64,000 bases of DNA. Source: Tachypleus tridentatus. Lineage: Eukaryota; Arthropoda; Merostomata; Xiphosura; Limulidae. The first letter of the stretch is position 1. Each line of letters begins with the position of its first letter. The DNA is taken from positions 153,159,290-153,223,289 of the forward strand of contig NC_134834.1 of the NCBI RefSeq assembly GCF_004210375.1, in the 5' to 3' direction. Shown here piece after piece: positions 33,286 through 45,854 of this stretch. The position numbers and the translations under genes are program-made. The notes beneath the pieces were generated by a model. The model searched no databases. It was not told where the DNA came from and worked only from the letters and a program-made list of their open reading frames with translations.

Positions 33286-33643
33286 ATGAGCCAGGTTAAG
33301 AAGAAGAAACTCATACCAACCACAATCTCTCAAGGAAAGTCGTTAACTGCGGAAGAACTACATTTTCTGGTAAAAGCCCAAGATAACCTACTCTCCAACA
33401 AGGACTCTCCCATTGAAAACGATGCAAACTCAACCAATACCAGCTTTTCCACTATTATTGGGAGTTCCAAGCCCTCTCTCGATCGTATCATAAACAAGCA
33501 ACCTCATGAAAGAATATCTACAACTGATCCGACACTAGTCACAACTACTATTAACAAAAAACCAATCTAACTACGACAACTACCCGAGACAAGCATCAGA
33601 CACTGCAGATGAAACTTTATCAGACACCCTTCACCAACCATAA
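33286..33643 (+). pseudogene. Upstream ORF of LINE copy C, frameshifted
   Basis: Identical to the copy B frame from MSQVKKKKL through residue 91 or so. One extra A in the run at about 33556-33562 then shifts it to an early stop at 33570. Without that base the frame would end at the same stop as in copy B. Confidence 0.5.
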
Positions 33644-34274
33644 GTTCACACACAGCTACGCAGACTGTTCTCAGACACTAAATTCACGAACGACTTCCCC
33701 CGAGAGGGGGGGGGGAAGGAATCGTAATTATATGTTCACAATCAAAAGACTACTATCACCTCCTTAAACCTTGCCTGTCGGTTTGGATTTCTGTACGTGG
33801 CGAGGAGATTCCAGGGAAAGTTCTGTTTTGTTATTCAGTTTACCTCCTCTGGGATCTAAACATCCACCCCGTGCATGGTAACTCGTGAAGGGGAGGAAAG
33901 GATCCTGGTGGTTGAGGGGTCTAACCATAACACACCACTTTGGACTTGAATTCCTGTAGACAAACGGCCTTGGGGTGGTCTTCCTAGGATCATTCGGCTG
34001 GTCCAGTTGGGCTATGGTCAACCAAGTATCAGTGTTGGATGTTCTCAACAGGTGTTGTGGACACCGTATCCAATGATGGTGTTTGAGTAAAGTGCTCACG
34101 AAACCATGGCGTTGCTGCAGTTCTCTTGTTTGGCATTGTATTGCATCTCTTTCTAGTGCTCCATGGTGGATGGGGTCAATAGGTGCCAAAACGTTCTTTC
34201 TTTATCATGGATCCTCAACACTTGTACCTCATTTTCTCATATAACATTATCTTTCAGGCAAACCTTTAGAGCAA

Positions 34275-35353
34275 ATGTCTCCCCTTCTTATTCAAAAGGG
34301 ACTAGAGGGACTTGCTGGCTCTCCAAAGTCACTCAAAAAGCTTTGCTCTGGTGACATATTGATGGAAACATCTACATCTAAACACAGTGAACTCCTCTTA
34401 CATTCAAAGGCGATTAGAGATACACCTATAGAAGTAACACCTCATGCTACTTTGAATTCGTCAAGAGGAGTTATTGTTGAGATGGATTTCAATAACATCC
34501 CCGAGTCAGAGATTCTCGCTGGTTTCTCCACCCATGGAGTTTCTGCAGTGAGGCATATCTCCACTCAGATAGAATTATGATGCCAACCAATGTCCTCATT
34601 TTAACATTTACATGACTGCATTCACCTGCCACCATCAAAGGCAGATTATCTTAATTGTAAGGTACAACCATTCATTCCAACTCTCTCAGATGTTTCCAGT
34701 GTCAGCATTTCAATCACTCAATAACATCATGTCATGGTTCCTTGACGTGTGCTCATTGCAGTTGCAGGAACACGATGCCTATGATTGTGAAACAGATCCT
34801 AATTGCATCAATTGCTATGGCTCTCACCCATCCTACTTTCATTCTTGCCCTACGTGGTTGGAAGAAAAAAAGGTGCAACATTTGAAGACGATTCAAAACA
34901 TTCCTGAGGCTCGAAAGTTTCTGTCCACCACTTCATCTCTAACGTGTGCTGCTGCACTTTTTTCCACTACTACAATGGGTGTGCAGATGGATCTCTCTGT
35001 GCCTCCAAAAGAATAGTTCTCAAACCATATGAAAAGTCTTTTGACCTTTATGGTTAAAAACGTTGATGAATCAACATCAACACCCATGTCTGTCCCTAAC
35101 ATTCATTCCAGGCAAGCCCCAAGATCTGCTTCCTTTAGTTCTGGGAACGGGCATTTCTTCGGGTACATTTTTTCTCCCACCCCAAGATGCAAAACAATCA
35201 TTCGTTCACGTTCTCAGTCGCTGAAATCCTCTTCCAATGACGTGCCTAATCGATCCAGAGCAGGATCCATGGAGGTAGACAGACCTCCCTCGATTAAAGA
35301 AAATAAAAAAAGATGTAGTTGAAAACAGAAGGGTTCTCCACCCAATTCGCTAA
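34275..35353 (+). pseudogene. LINE C ORF1 (gag-like) with CCHC knuckles
   Basis: 34275-34580 is the N-terminal part (MSPLLIQKGLEGLAGSPKSL). The knuckle region follows in shifted frames, with HDAYDCETDPNCINCYGSHP at about 34770-34830. Relative to B it has an extra stop (AAAGAATAG at about 35015), a short deletion near 35240 and a shift near 35310. It ends at TAA 35351-35353. Confidence 0.78.
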
Positions 35354-35365
35354 CACGTAAATAAA

Positions 35366-37180
35366 ATGGCCTCCTTGACACAATGGAATTGTCGAGGTTT
35401 ATGTTCTAATCTGGATGACATAAAAGCACCGATTACTTCCTACCATCCTGTCTGTCTTTTCTTACATGTAACATTTCAGAAACCTGCCAATACAGCCACC
35501 TTTTAGCAGTTTTCTTTGTACAGAAATGACAGGCTGTGTGATGATGAACGAGTGCATGAAGGGGTAACACTGTTGGTTGATCAGCATGTGCCCATCCTGT
35601 CTTTGCCACTTGACACACCCTTGGAGACTGTAGCCGTGTTTTCTTGGGTCATACCATCACTATTTGTTCTCTCTACCTGTCCACTGGAGAGACCTATGAT
35701 CAATCAGACCTTGATGTTCTCATTGAACAGCTGCCGTATCCCTTTTTAATCCTGGTGGACTTTAATGGACATCATCCCCTCTGGGGAAGTGCTGATGTTG
35801 ATGGGAGGGGTGGCTCCATATAGCATATGCTCTCTGATCACAACCTTTCTCTTTTCAATATTTGTTATTCTACTTATTGTTATGCACCTAGTCAATCCTT
35901 GATCTCTCAATTTTATCCCCTTCACTATTCTCCCACTTTTCTTGTAGGGTTGACAATAACTCACGATGCAGTGATTCATTTACTATAATTTTGAGAGAGA
36001 CTGGCCGTGGTCGATGCCACACGACCCGCGTGCTCTAATGGTATACTTGGTCAAGCCAACTGGCCATCTTCCAATGCTCTTGCATAACTTCATCATGCCA
36101 TTGTCTGCAAGCCATCCGTAGACGACTGTGTGGCAGCAATAACTGACTGTATTATACATGCAGCTGCTCAACGTTTTCCTAATCCTCGAAACATTTTCCA
36201 TGATATTCTCATCCATGGCAGAATCGTGCTTGCCACATCGCACAGAAGGCTCATAAACGGGCCTGGAATACTTTTCGTAGGTATCCCCCACTCTCAAACA
36301 GTATCACTTCCCAGCATGCCATGCAAATGCTCAGCAGGTAAGACGTCAAAGCTAGAAGGAATCTTGGTATGAGTTCACAACTAGCAAATATTCTACCACC
36401 AGTTCCAAAGAAATATGGGACAAGATTCGATAGATCAGTAGGCAATACAATTCTGTCCCCCTCTCGATCTTGCTTTCTGATAGCCAGGAAGTAGCTGATA
36501 CTCCAGGTGAAAGCTTTTGCCAGGTATCTAGCACTTCTGCTTCATCATTCACCTGTTTACTGAAGTGGACCAGAGTGAATGCTTTCAACTTCTCTCTCTC
36601 TCTAAAACCGTTTGCATGCATTTTTGCTTCCAACGGTGTATTCACCCTGCTTCTGTACTCTATATTGGTGAAGTTGTGCTACCTGTGGTTCCTGAGAAAA
36701 GTTCTTGGGGCTTATCTTTGATTGTAAGCTGGCCTTTATACCACACATCAAGCAGCTACGATTAAAATGTACAAGAGCACTGAACATCCTCCGTGCCCTC
36801 TCTTCCACCACTTGGGGAGAGGATTGTTGTTCTATGCTAAAGACATATCGTGGTCTTATTCAATTAAAACTAGACTACGGGCCATTGGTCTATGGCTCTG
36901 CCAGGCCCTCAGCCTTGAAGACATTAGGCCTCATTCATCATCAGGGACTTCATCTCTGCACCGGGGTTTACTGCACTTCCCCAGTTCAGAATCTCATGAA
37001 CATGTTCTACACCTCTGCCATTTGCAAGTGTCTTTAGTGTATGCTTCGAACCTTCGATCCTTATCACAGGATCCCAGCTGGTGTTGTGTTTTCCTTCTTC
37101 GGTGGGCCATGCTTTTTCAGAACAGACAATCTGCCATTATCCTTCTGGCTTTCGTATCCAGGCACAGTTGGATGAATTGA
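35366..37180 (+). pseudogene. LINE C ORF2 remnant: endonuclease and RT C-terminus
   Basis: ATG at 35366 reads MASLTQWNCRGLCSN. The endonuclease catalytic stretch VDFNGHHPLWGS lies near 35755-35790 and is followed by the same TAG as in B. The later frame 36705-37037 carries GLIFDCKLAFIPHIKQL, TTWGEDCCSML and LKLDYGPLVYGSARPSA, the thumb/C-terminal region typical of Jockey/I-type RTs. Multiple stops and an internal deletion exclude activity. Confidence 0.8.
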
Positions 37181-37370
37181 GTCTGTTCTGAAAGTTTGGG
37201 TGCCTACACAAATGATTTGTGCAAGCTGCATGGGAAAGCTTACCCACCAATTGTCTCTGTAGTCCTGCAATATCGTAGTGAATAGGTTCAAAGAGGAATT
37301 ACCAAGAAAAATAATGCAGCACCACGTGGTACTGCTATTCTCACCCACACTGAAATAGAATATACTACTA

Positions 37371-39122
37371 TGATACTATAAATTATAATTGGATCAAATT
37401 ATTCTTTCTATATAAGGACAGCAGAGAGCCTGATGTGGTTTTTCTACAAGAAAACACACACACTCTACATAAGTAGGCACCTTGCCTTAAGATCAGGCTC
37501 AATCGATGATGACTCAGCCACCAAATTATCAGCATTACATCATTGGTATTCAGAGAATGTGCAGCACCACCCTGATCCTCCCTTGTACTGAAGCCAGTAT
37601 CAATGATGTCTGCAATTAAACCCTACCATTTTCTAGAATGAGGGATTAAAGCACATTCTATGAAATTAGGCAGCAGAGTCACTATATGATGAACTGCTCA
37701 TATGTTGCCATGCAGTAAGATATACAATACAAAAAGTTTTGCTTCACTGTTCAACAAGTGCAAAAATACTGGTAATGAGTTTTAGTTGCTGCTTTTTACT
37801 CTCTGGAAAATTATTTGAGTCTGGGTTAGAGCTAGCTACAATTTAAGGTGCAGCAAGCAGCTTATACTGCAAGGTAAGTGACCAACTGGTTTTAATAGGA
37901 CAAGGTAGATACTGGTACATGCATATCAAAATACAAGGATAAGAGATGGAGTTTCTAGTTGATAAATGAGTGATAAGAGCTCTGGAAAAACCACTACTTC
38001 AGCTATTTAACATTAACTTTGTCAAGATTAATGGCAACAGGTTAAATGTCATCAGAGAAGCAAGTTTCTAACTACAACTAGATTGTGTGAGCTACAAAAT
38101 AAAAGATAAGTCATTACTTACCAAGGTTCTGGCTGTCAGTTTCACCCATGCAGCAAAGGAACTGAGCTTCCATAGAATAACCATTCATTGCTGGGCAGTA
38201 CAGATCCAATAACAGTGTACAGATTGTACATTGATAAGAGAGTCGCATAATTCACTGTATTCAAGAAATATTCTATGATTTATTACATATTATTGAATGC
38301 ACTGGCACTTTGTATTGTGACTGTACAGTTAACACACGAGATGAACTGTTTCTTCTCTAGAAACCAATAGCAATAGCTTAGAAAGTTACTGTCCCAGATG
38401 GAAATGAACTTCTGGTAATGGCCTGCAATTATGACAAACTAGCTTCCAATCATTCAGTAATCACTGGAACGGCAAATGAAGCAGAAATGACAAAGACTAA
38501 TGGTAACACATGGATTATATCTGTTGTATTATGTTTACACACAAGTAATTGGCTACCAATGCATCTGAGGGTATGTGGTCCTCTCTAGTGATGATTGCCT
38601 GATAAGATGTTTGCACAAGTTCATGTTGATTTTTGAAAGACAAATGCAGTGATGTACAATGAAGTCTCACACATTTAACGTATTTAGATAGTCATAGTAA
38701 ATATTAAAATTAGAATGAACCTGTCATTTTAAAACATCATTCTAAGCCAACTGAAATTGTATAAGCTTCTGTATTATTGAAATACCAGAATCATACTCTG
38801 TCATTTAAAAACTATATAATTCTTACATACTGATTTGACATTAATAAGTAGTAAGATGAGCAAAAGTTGTATGAAAACTAATGCAATGATAATGACTAAA
38901 ATAATTATAGAAATAGTAGTGTACAATGAAGTTTTATTAATAAATATTTCAGTATGTATGACATAATTTTAATTTAGAGTTTGTGCGTGAATTTATTTAT
39001 GAAAAGGTAGAGTCTACTTAAAAACAAAATTGTAATAGACTTAATTGTACCAGATAGACATTTAGTGTTTTGTAAAATGAATATCAAAATTTTGAATAAT
39101 TTGAGCAATTTATTTTCAATCT
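37371..39122. other. Intergenic sequence, nothing recognised
   Basis: May contain the eroded 3' end of LINE C in its first few hundred bases. Otherwise unique-looking AT-rich sequence. Confidence 0.4.
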
Positions 39123-39409
39123 TAAATATAATGTAAATACATAGATAGTGACAATGTATTATAAATATAATGTAAATACATAGATAGTGACAATGTATTA
39201 TAAATATAATGTAAATACATAGATAGTGACAATGTATTATAATGTAAATACATAGATAGTGACAATGTATTATAATGTAAATACATAGATAGTGACAATG
39301 TATTATAATGTAAATACATAGATAGTGACAATGTATTATAATGTAAATACATAGATAGTGACAATGTATTATAATGTAAATACATAGATAGTGACAATGT
39401 ATTATAAAT
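39123..39409. repeat. Minisatellite, 8 units of 33 or 39 bp
   Basis: Eight copies of GTAAATACATAGATAGTGAC followed by AATGTATTATAA. The first two unit steps are 39 bp (extra ATAAAT-type hexamer) and the others 33 bp. Units are essentially identical. Because both unit lengths are multiples of three, all frames stay open and give a spurious repetitive frame on the minus strand. Confidence 0.95.
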
Positions 39410-42230
39410 GATTTGTTCAACTTTTATTTTAATAAAAGTTTTTCTGCATATATTTATCATAATCTTCTTTCAGTAAAACTGCGAGTCAGATAGTGTTCCA
39501 CTTTCAAATGAAAGTGTTATCTGTTTTAACTGACATTAAAGGTCAAACAATTTTCTAAATTTGACATCCTGCCTTGTATACTTTCTAAAATTAAAGTTTA
39601 TCCGGCTAATCAGCGGTCTTGAATATCAAACACGCAAGCCATCAGAGTAAATATGATCAATATTAATGATCAAAATGAACTTTGAATTCCATCAGCCCCT
39701 CTCTTCTTTAGTAAAAAGTTTACACACTGTTAACTGTGACCCAATAGAGGTGAATTGTCATTTGATAATTGTTTGCTTTCAGTGTTAATGAAATAACACA
39801 CCTACATTTAACACTGTATTTCCTACGTGACATAGTGGTTTTAAACGTGTATTTGATGTCAGGTACATCTCTACTGTAGAAAGAAAGTTCAGTTACGTCT
39901 CTCTCAAAAAATTATGAAAAAACAAGTTTCGCTATTCTTTAATGATAATTAAACAATTATTATGTGACAAAATAATTTACTACTGAGTTTATTAATTATA
40001 TGTTAAAATTAAAGATAGTGAAACATACGTTATGTGTGTATGGAATGTTAAAAAGTCTTTTTCAAGACTTAAAAATGTAAAAAAATAATATAACGAAAAC
40101 TATAATTTGTACATTAAATCACTCGATACTTATAAAACATTAGGTATAATAATTTTTTTCCATGACAGGTAATTATAAATAATTTGGCTTCATTCGTATG
40201 AATGTGTGATAAAACTAACAAGTCTAATCCTGTTAGAATAGTTTTATTTCTAAAAAAGTTATATTTAAGACTCTGATGACTTAATTGCCCTTAATAACAC
40301 AGTGTAAAAGTAGAATACCACCCACCTTTGTAAAACATGTGTAAAGGAAAAGTATAAAGTAAAGATTGTAAAATGAAACCTTTTGTCGAGTTATATGGAT
40401 AAAGACATCTGAGTGATCAGTACGATTGTCATAATCCTCCTTTTAAGGGCCATAGTGATTTACATATAAAAGGTCAGGAAATGTAAAAAATATGATTAAA
40501 TATAAAATTAATGAATTAGTTTTATACACAAATCGGTTGTAGAGCATCATCAAATGTAGCCATTGATTACATATTGAGATGTATGTGATGATCTCATTAT
40601 GATTCTGGTTCCACTCTTTGTAACTATGATGTCATGCCTGTATATCATAGCGATCTGACATCGTCAAGGAACTATGACGTAAAAACCTATGGTGGCATCA
40701 TTATCTCTACCTCCTACCCGAAGCAGCCAATGAGTATGTGAATAACTTCTCGCAGACTTTCTTAGAAACTAATTCAACGATGCTGTTTATATTACCATCA
40801 TATTATTTGTTCGACTTACACTTCTTCACGATGACTTTAACTTTCCAAGTCGGTTTATCATAACAGAATATGTGCTGAAAATTTCATACATTATAAATTT
40901 GACAAAGATTGTGGTAACACTTTGCACGTCAGATATATAGATGTTCTCATACAAATATATTCACTAGAACTCACTCTGGGAAAATGTTCTTCTACTAAAA
41001 CAAAACATACTATTTAGATTTAGGTTTAAACATCGTTTAAGTCCCCAATTTAGCACTTAAAGACAAGAAGTAAGGTAGTTAGTCATCATCTCCAGCTCTT
41101 AAGCTACTCTTTGACCAACGAACAGTGGGATTGATCATAAAGTTACAATGACTGCACAAATAAAGTGGCGAGAATTTTCGGTGGGACGGAGGGTCGAACA
41201 TCTGTAAACTTAGCCATACTGGATTTAGGTATTCAAGGTTCTCAATAAAATACGCACTTTCGACTGTGAAGATATAAGCTCTTCATTCCTAAAATACAAA
41301 TATTTCAAACAAGGTACGTTTCTTATTAGGCACAATAAAATTTGTTCTTTGTAAGATTTTATGGATAGAGCTTGCAATCTCATTTTTTATAATCGAGTTT
41401 TCCTTTTGCGCAATATAAACACAAAACTAATTCTCTGTGAAATTCAATAACATTCTTTTAAAAACTTGAACGTCTACTTCATCGAAATAATGTTTAGGGT
41501 AAAAATGAACAACTCTAATATATTTTTTCACCACTGGTTTTACTTCCCGTTCAAATTATTATACATCTATGACAGTTCCACACTGTGAAATCCATAAGGA
41601 TAGCACACTTAATTATGTGTACCAAAATAAACTCATGTGTGCTTGTGAGTACACATTTGAGAAGCTATAGTTAGTAACACATTTAACGTGCATTCGCAGG
41701 TACTCATTTTCCCAAGCCATCATGTGTACCAAATGGTACGCTTGCAATCCTCCTTCCTACAAAACATGTCTAAAGGAAATAAAAAGAATAGTTTTGCCTA
41801 CAGTGGTATCTTTTGATATTTTTGGTCCATTATTTTGGTTTATCAAAAGGCCATATATCTTTGTGGCAAATAGTGTGAAGTCACTGTTGCGGGTGAATAA
41901 CATTCGCGAATCAGCCTTGAAACTTGAGATAATTTGTTTCAGAAAGGTATGCAATTGAGTTCGAAAATGGTAAAAATTATGATTTGCGACAATACAATTT
42001 ATTGGTACGTGTTATACTTGATATAACACTATGTAACACAAATTTTGTTCCTGGGTAGTGTGTGTTATTTCTTAATTGCTTATGTTGTAAAAGTACAGAA
42101 AGTGGCCATTATTTCCTTCAAACTTTGCTTTTGTGACCTGGGTAATGAAATTTAGAAATAAACCTATTTTCTATGTAAAAATGGGCAAATTTGCACATTT
42201 CCATTTACATAAGGTCTGAAGAAAACAGAG
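39410..42230. other. Intergenic sequence, mostly unrecognised
   Basis: AT-rich. Contains a SINE relic at about 41037-41200 and a 78-codon plus-strand frame at 41722-41958 (MCTKWYACNPPSYKTCLKEI at its start) that I cannot match to anything. Confidence 0.4.
41037..41200 (-). mobile_element. Very degenerate tRNA-derived SINE relic
   Basis: Order of recognisable blocks: CCCCAATTTAGCACTTAAAG, GTTAGTCATCATC, AGCTACTCTTTGACCAACGA, CAGTGGGATTGATCATAAAG. The tRNA head is nearly gone. Confidence 0.6.
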
Positions 42231-42441
42231 GCCTGGCATAGCCAAGCGCGTAAGGCGTGCGACTCCTAATCCGAGGGACGCGTGTTCGCGCCCGCGTGGC
42301 GCCAAACATGCTCGCCCTCCCAGCCGTGGGGGCGTTATAATGTTACGATCAATCCCACTATTCGTTGGTAAAAGAGTAGCCCAAGAGTTGGCGGTGGGTG
42401 GTGATGACTAGCTGCCTTCCCTCTAGTCTTACACTGCTATC
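42231..42441 (+). mobile_element. tRNA-derived SINE, 3'-truncated
   Basis: Excellent head: GGCCTGGCATAGCCAAGCGC (A box), GCGACTCCTAATCCGAGG, then a B-box-like GTGTTCGCGCCC. It ends inside the body at CTTACACTGCTA, before the usual tail. Confidence 0.88.
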
Positions 42442-43034
42442 TGCCCAAGAACAAAACAAAAGTAAAATTTTGTTACATGGTGTAATTGTTCATGCAAAAT
42501 ATTTTGCGTTCTAATAGAAACACTAGTTCTTCGTTTGTATGTTGTTTGCGCGAGGGCACCATTACTGTTGTAAGGAGTACGCATGCGCCCAGCGCGAAAT
42601 TTGAAGTTTTTACTTGCACGTAGATCTACAGCTATCTGCCCTGAAAATGATCAAAATAATATTCAGTTCCACAGTTATAAATACCAATCCGTCAAGAACA
42701 TAAGTACTGGGAGGAGGAAGAGGTCATAGAGAACCTGACCCTCCAGGTTATGAACATTTCTTACCCAAACACCGACGACATTCTTCTTCGAACGCTTCTA
42801 CAGCTATCAAAAACACAAAAAACAAAGCTCCTGGAGAAGATGGTATCCAAGCTATCCTCCTAAAACACGGCACTCAGAGATTATATGAGCACTTAACAGC
42901 CTTAACTTATCATTATCAGCAGGATATATCCCTGTTTATTCGCTGGCTTTCCTTATTTCTGAAACATTAATATTATTGCTTCTTTCCAAGAAACAGGAAT
43001 TAGCCTGACCAGTTGTATCGGCAAAATTTTAGAA

Positions 43035-44190
43035 ATGATAATTAGTAATCGTCTATGTATATACTTAGAAGTAAATTCAAAATTACCCGAAATTCAAAAC
43101 GGATTTAGAAAATACAGCCAAACTACAGACCACCTAATTAGACTAACAGAATCAATTCCAGACAGCTTCAATAAAAATGAATGCACTATAGCTTGCTTTC
43201 TCGACATTGAGAAAGCATTTGACACAGTGTGGCATAATGGATTACGTCATCGGTTAAAGGAAATGGTCTTACCCCAGGGAATTATTCGCTGGCTATCAAA
43301 CTTCCTGGAAAACAGAAAGTGTAAAGTAGATGTGAATGGGGCCCATTCAAGGTCCTTTTCACCCGAAGCAGGAATTCCGCAGAGAGGGGTAGTTAGCCCT
43401 ATCTTATTTATCATGTATGTAAGTAATATACAACTGTCGGACCTAAATTTAGGTTTTGCATCACAATTTGCTGACGATGTAACAGTCTGGAAAAGTGCCA
43501 CCACTCCTTCAATAGCAGCAACAAACCTCCAGCTAGTCCTAAATAATATAGAAGAATACTGCCAGAAATATAGAATAAAAATTAATATTCCGAAAACCCA
43601 AGAAATATTATTCAGCAGATTAAATAAACTAAAAAAAGATCCACCCAAGCTATACATGAATGGATCACTTTTACAGACTGCTACATCTGCTAAATTTCTA
43701 GGTTTAACTTATGATACCAAATTAACGTGGATACAGCATACAAACAATATCCTGATACGAATCTGGAAAAGAGCAAATTATGCAAGAAGTCTTTCAAGTA
43801 AAAACCAAGGAACATCACCTGATAATATAATAAAAATATACAAAACATACATCACACCCATAATAGAATACGCATCTCCTGCCTAGATAAACATATCACC
43901 CAAACAATTACAGAAACTTCAAAGAATACAAAATTCAGTTTTAACTTCAGCCTATAAAGTACCACGTAGCACTTCATCTACATTCATGCACAAGTATGCG
44001 AACATAGATACAATAGCTGAAAGACTCTTGCATAATGCACTAAACTATTTTAATAAGAATTGCATAAAAATGACTTAATGTGTGATCTGGACAGATACTA
44101 TGTGCATAATGAACATAGTCCTAAATACCTCTCTCCTGTAAATATAGATTTAAGAAATATAAATCAAGCTGGCCACCACGCACTAGACAC
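43035..44190 (+). pseudogene. Reverse transcriptase of unit 1, near-intact core
   Basis: The 283-codon frame 43035-43886 covers the RT palm: motif A ACFLDIEKAFDTVWH (Asp 57), motif B AGIPQRGVVSPILF (about 112-125, with R instead of G), and motif C FADDV (145-149). It then runs into FLGLTYDTKLTWIQH. It ends at CCTGCCTAG, where unit 2 has GCATGG (PAW), a single Trp-to-stop change. The frame goes on after it (INISPKQLQKLQRIQNSVLT) to about 44080. The endonuclease is absent, so the unit is 5'-truncated. Confidence 0.88.
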
Positions 44191-44385
44191 TTAAAACTAG
44201 TTTTATTTTATCATTATTAGTAGTATTTCATATACATGGAAAAAGGTAAAATAAAAGAAAAGAAAATTAAAAAGGAAGAAAAGGAAAAAAACAACAACAC
44301 TTTTTCACGACTATACATGGACAATGCCCTGAAAAGGGCCTGAGTACGGTGTCATACTCTGGCCCAAAGTTATACCAAATACCAC

Positions 44386-44618
44386 ACCCTAAGTATAATA
44401 ATAATATAATAGTGCCCCGAAATTCCGTAAGAAACAGAGGGCTGCAAACACTGTGGTTTCAGAACAGGCTGGTTTTCAAGTGAGCAGGCTGTTAGCCTAC
44501 TGCACAACCCCCAACCAAGAGGACAAGTTCTCAGCCCACCGAGGGGAATCGAGCCCCTGATTTTAGCGTTATAAATCCGGAGACATACCACTATACTAGC
44601 GGGGACACCCTTAGTATA
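44386..44618 (-). mobile_element. tRNA-derived SINE, second family, with target-site duplication
   Basis: On the minus strand the head reads GTCCCCGCTAGTATAGTGGT, with B box GGGGCTCGATTCCCCTCGG, then a unique body and an (ATT)n tail. Flanked by ACCCTAAGTATA (44386-44397) and ACCCTTAGTATA (44607-44618), one mismatch. It inserted into the junction between LINE units 1 and 2. Confidence 0.85.
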
Positions 44619-44726
44619 GAAGCCATCAAAGTACGGGATGGAGGAAGAGGTCTAGCGCACTTGACCCTCCTGGATATTCCACATAATTACCCAAATACCA
44701 ACACAGAGGAAGCTCGAAGCTCTACA

Positions 44727-45854
44727 GCATAAGCTGTGTAGGCAAAATTCTCGAAAGAATAATAAGCAATAGACTCTCCACATTTTTGGAGATTAATGCA
44801 AAATTACCAGAAGAACAAAACGGATTTAGAAAATATAGACAAACAACAGATCACTTAATCAGATTAACTGAAACAATAATAAACAGCTTTAATAAAAAAA
44901 AAAAAAAAATGCACTATCGCCTGCTTCCTCGATACTGTATGGCACAATGGTCTTCGGTTCTGAAGGTATGAAATGGGACCACCGTGTGAAATTATTCGCC
45001 GGTTATCCAACTTTTTGGAAAACAGAAAATGTAGAATAAACGTGGAGGGAACTTCCTCGGAGTTCTTCACTCCAGAAGCTGGCGTCCCTCTTTATACTTT
45101 ATGTAAATAATATGCCACTCAAAGAACCAAACCATGGATACGCGTCACAGTTCGCTGTTGATGTAGCAATTTGGAAAAGTGCCCCTACACCAGAAATAGC
45201 AGCCACTAACTTACAACCACAATTAAACAGATTATGTGAATATTGCGAAAAATATAAATTAAAATATATACAGCGAAGACACAATTAGTAATATTTTCAA
45301 AATCAACAACACATCAAGAAGTTCAACCTCAGATCTACATGAACGGAAAGCTTCTCCAAACGACTACATCTGCAAAATTTTTAGGGTTAACATATGATTC
45401 GAAATTTACATGGATAAAACATGTAAACAACATAAAAACTAAAATCTGGCGAAGAATAAACTATGCTAGAAGTCTAACTGGTATAAACTACGGAACAAAA
45501 CCAGAAAACATCATTAAAATATACAAAACATACATTAGACCTGTAATAGACTATGCAGCTCCTGCATGGATCAATGTAAATGTAAAACAAATACAAACCA
45601 AACTTCAAACATTACAGAATACACTAATTACATCAGCATGCAGAGTGCCTAAAACCACTTCCTCAAAGTTCATGCACAATTACTCAAATACACAAATAAT
45701 ACCCGATATACTTCTACATTTTACAATAAAATATTTTGACAAAAATTTGCGAAAAAATGAGTTTTTATGCGAACTTGACAGATATTGCACATATGATGAA
45801 GAGAGACCTAAACACCTCTCCCCGTTAAATTTGTACATTAGATTATTAAGATAA
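44727..45854 (+). pseudogene. Reverse transcriptase of unit 2, broken
   Basis: Begins VGKILERIISNRLS, aligned with unit 1 from IGKILEMIISNR. An A-run near 44898 disrupts the frame, motif A is largely lost, and motif C reads FAVDV instead of FADDV. The C-terminal frame 45339-45854 (171 codons) is clean: FLGLTYDSKFTWIKHVNN, YKTYIRPVIDYAAPAWI and on to ELDRYCTYDEERPKHLS. Non-functional. Confidence 0.85.

Larger units (their letters stand above)
32824..37370 (+). mobile_element. LINE copy C, longest copy, internally deleted
   Basis: Starts at the same base of the element as copy B and follows the same layout, then continues into the C-terminal part of ORF2, which B lacks. Comparison with A shows a deletion inside the endonuclease after 35899, and the catalytic RT core (including the FADD box) is missing between about 36590 and 36700. 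The 3' end is not sharply defined: frames fade by 37180-37370. Confidence 0.8.

Noticed and set aside
38974..39460. Two minus-strand frames (148 and 112 codons) made of repeated HCHYLCIY or NTLSLSMYL units
   Set aside because: They are the minisatellite translated. Unit lengths divisible by three keep the frames open. No start context or homologue expected.
42231..42305. Possible tRNA gene (good A and B boxes)
   Set aside because: It is continuous with the SINE body, and the acceptor stem does not pair as in a functional tRNA. The same holds for the heads at 29402-29478 and 47571-47630.
43247..43657. 136-codon minus-strand frame
   Set aside because: Antisense shadow of the RT gene of LINE unit 1.
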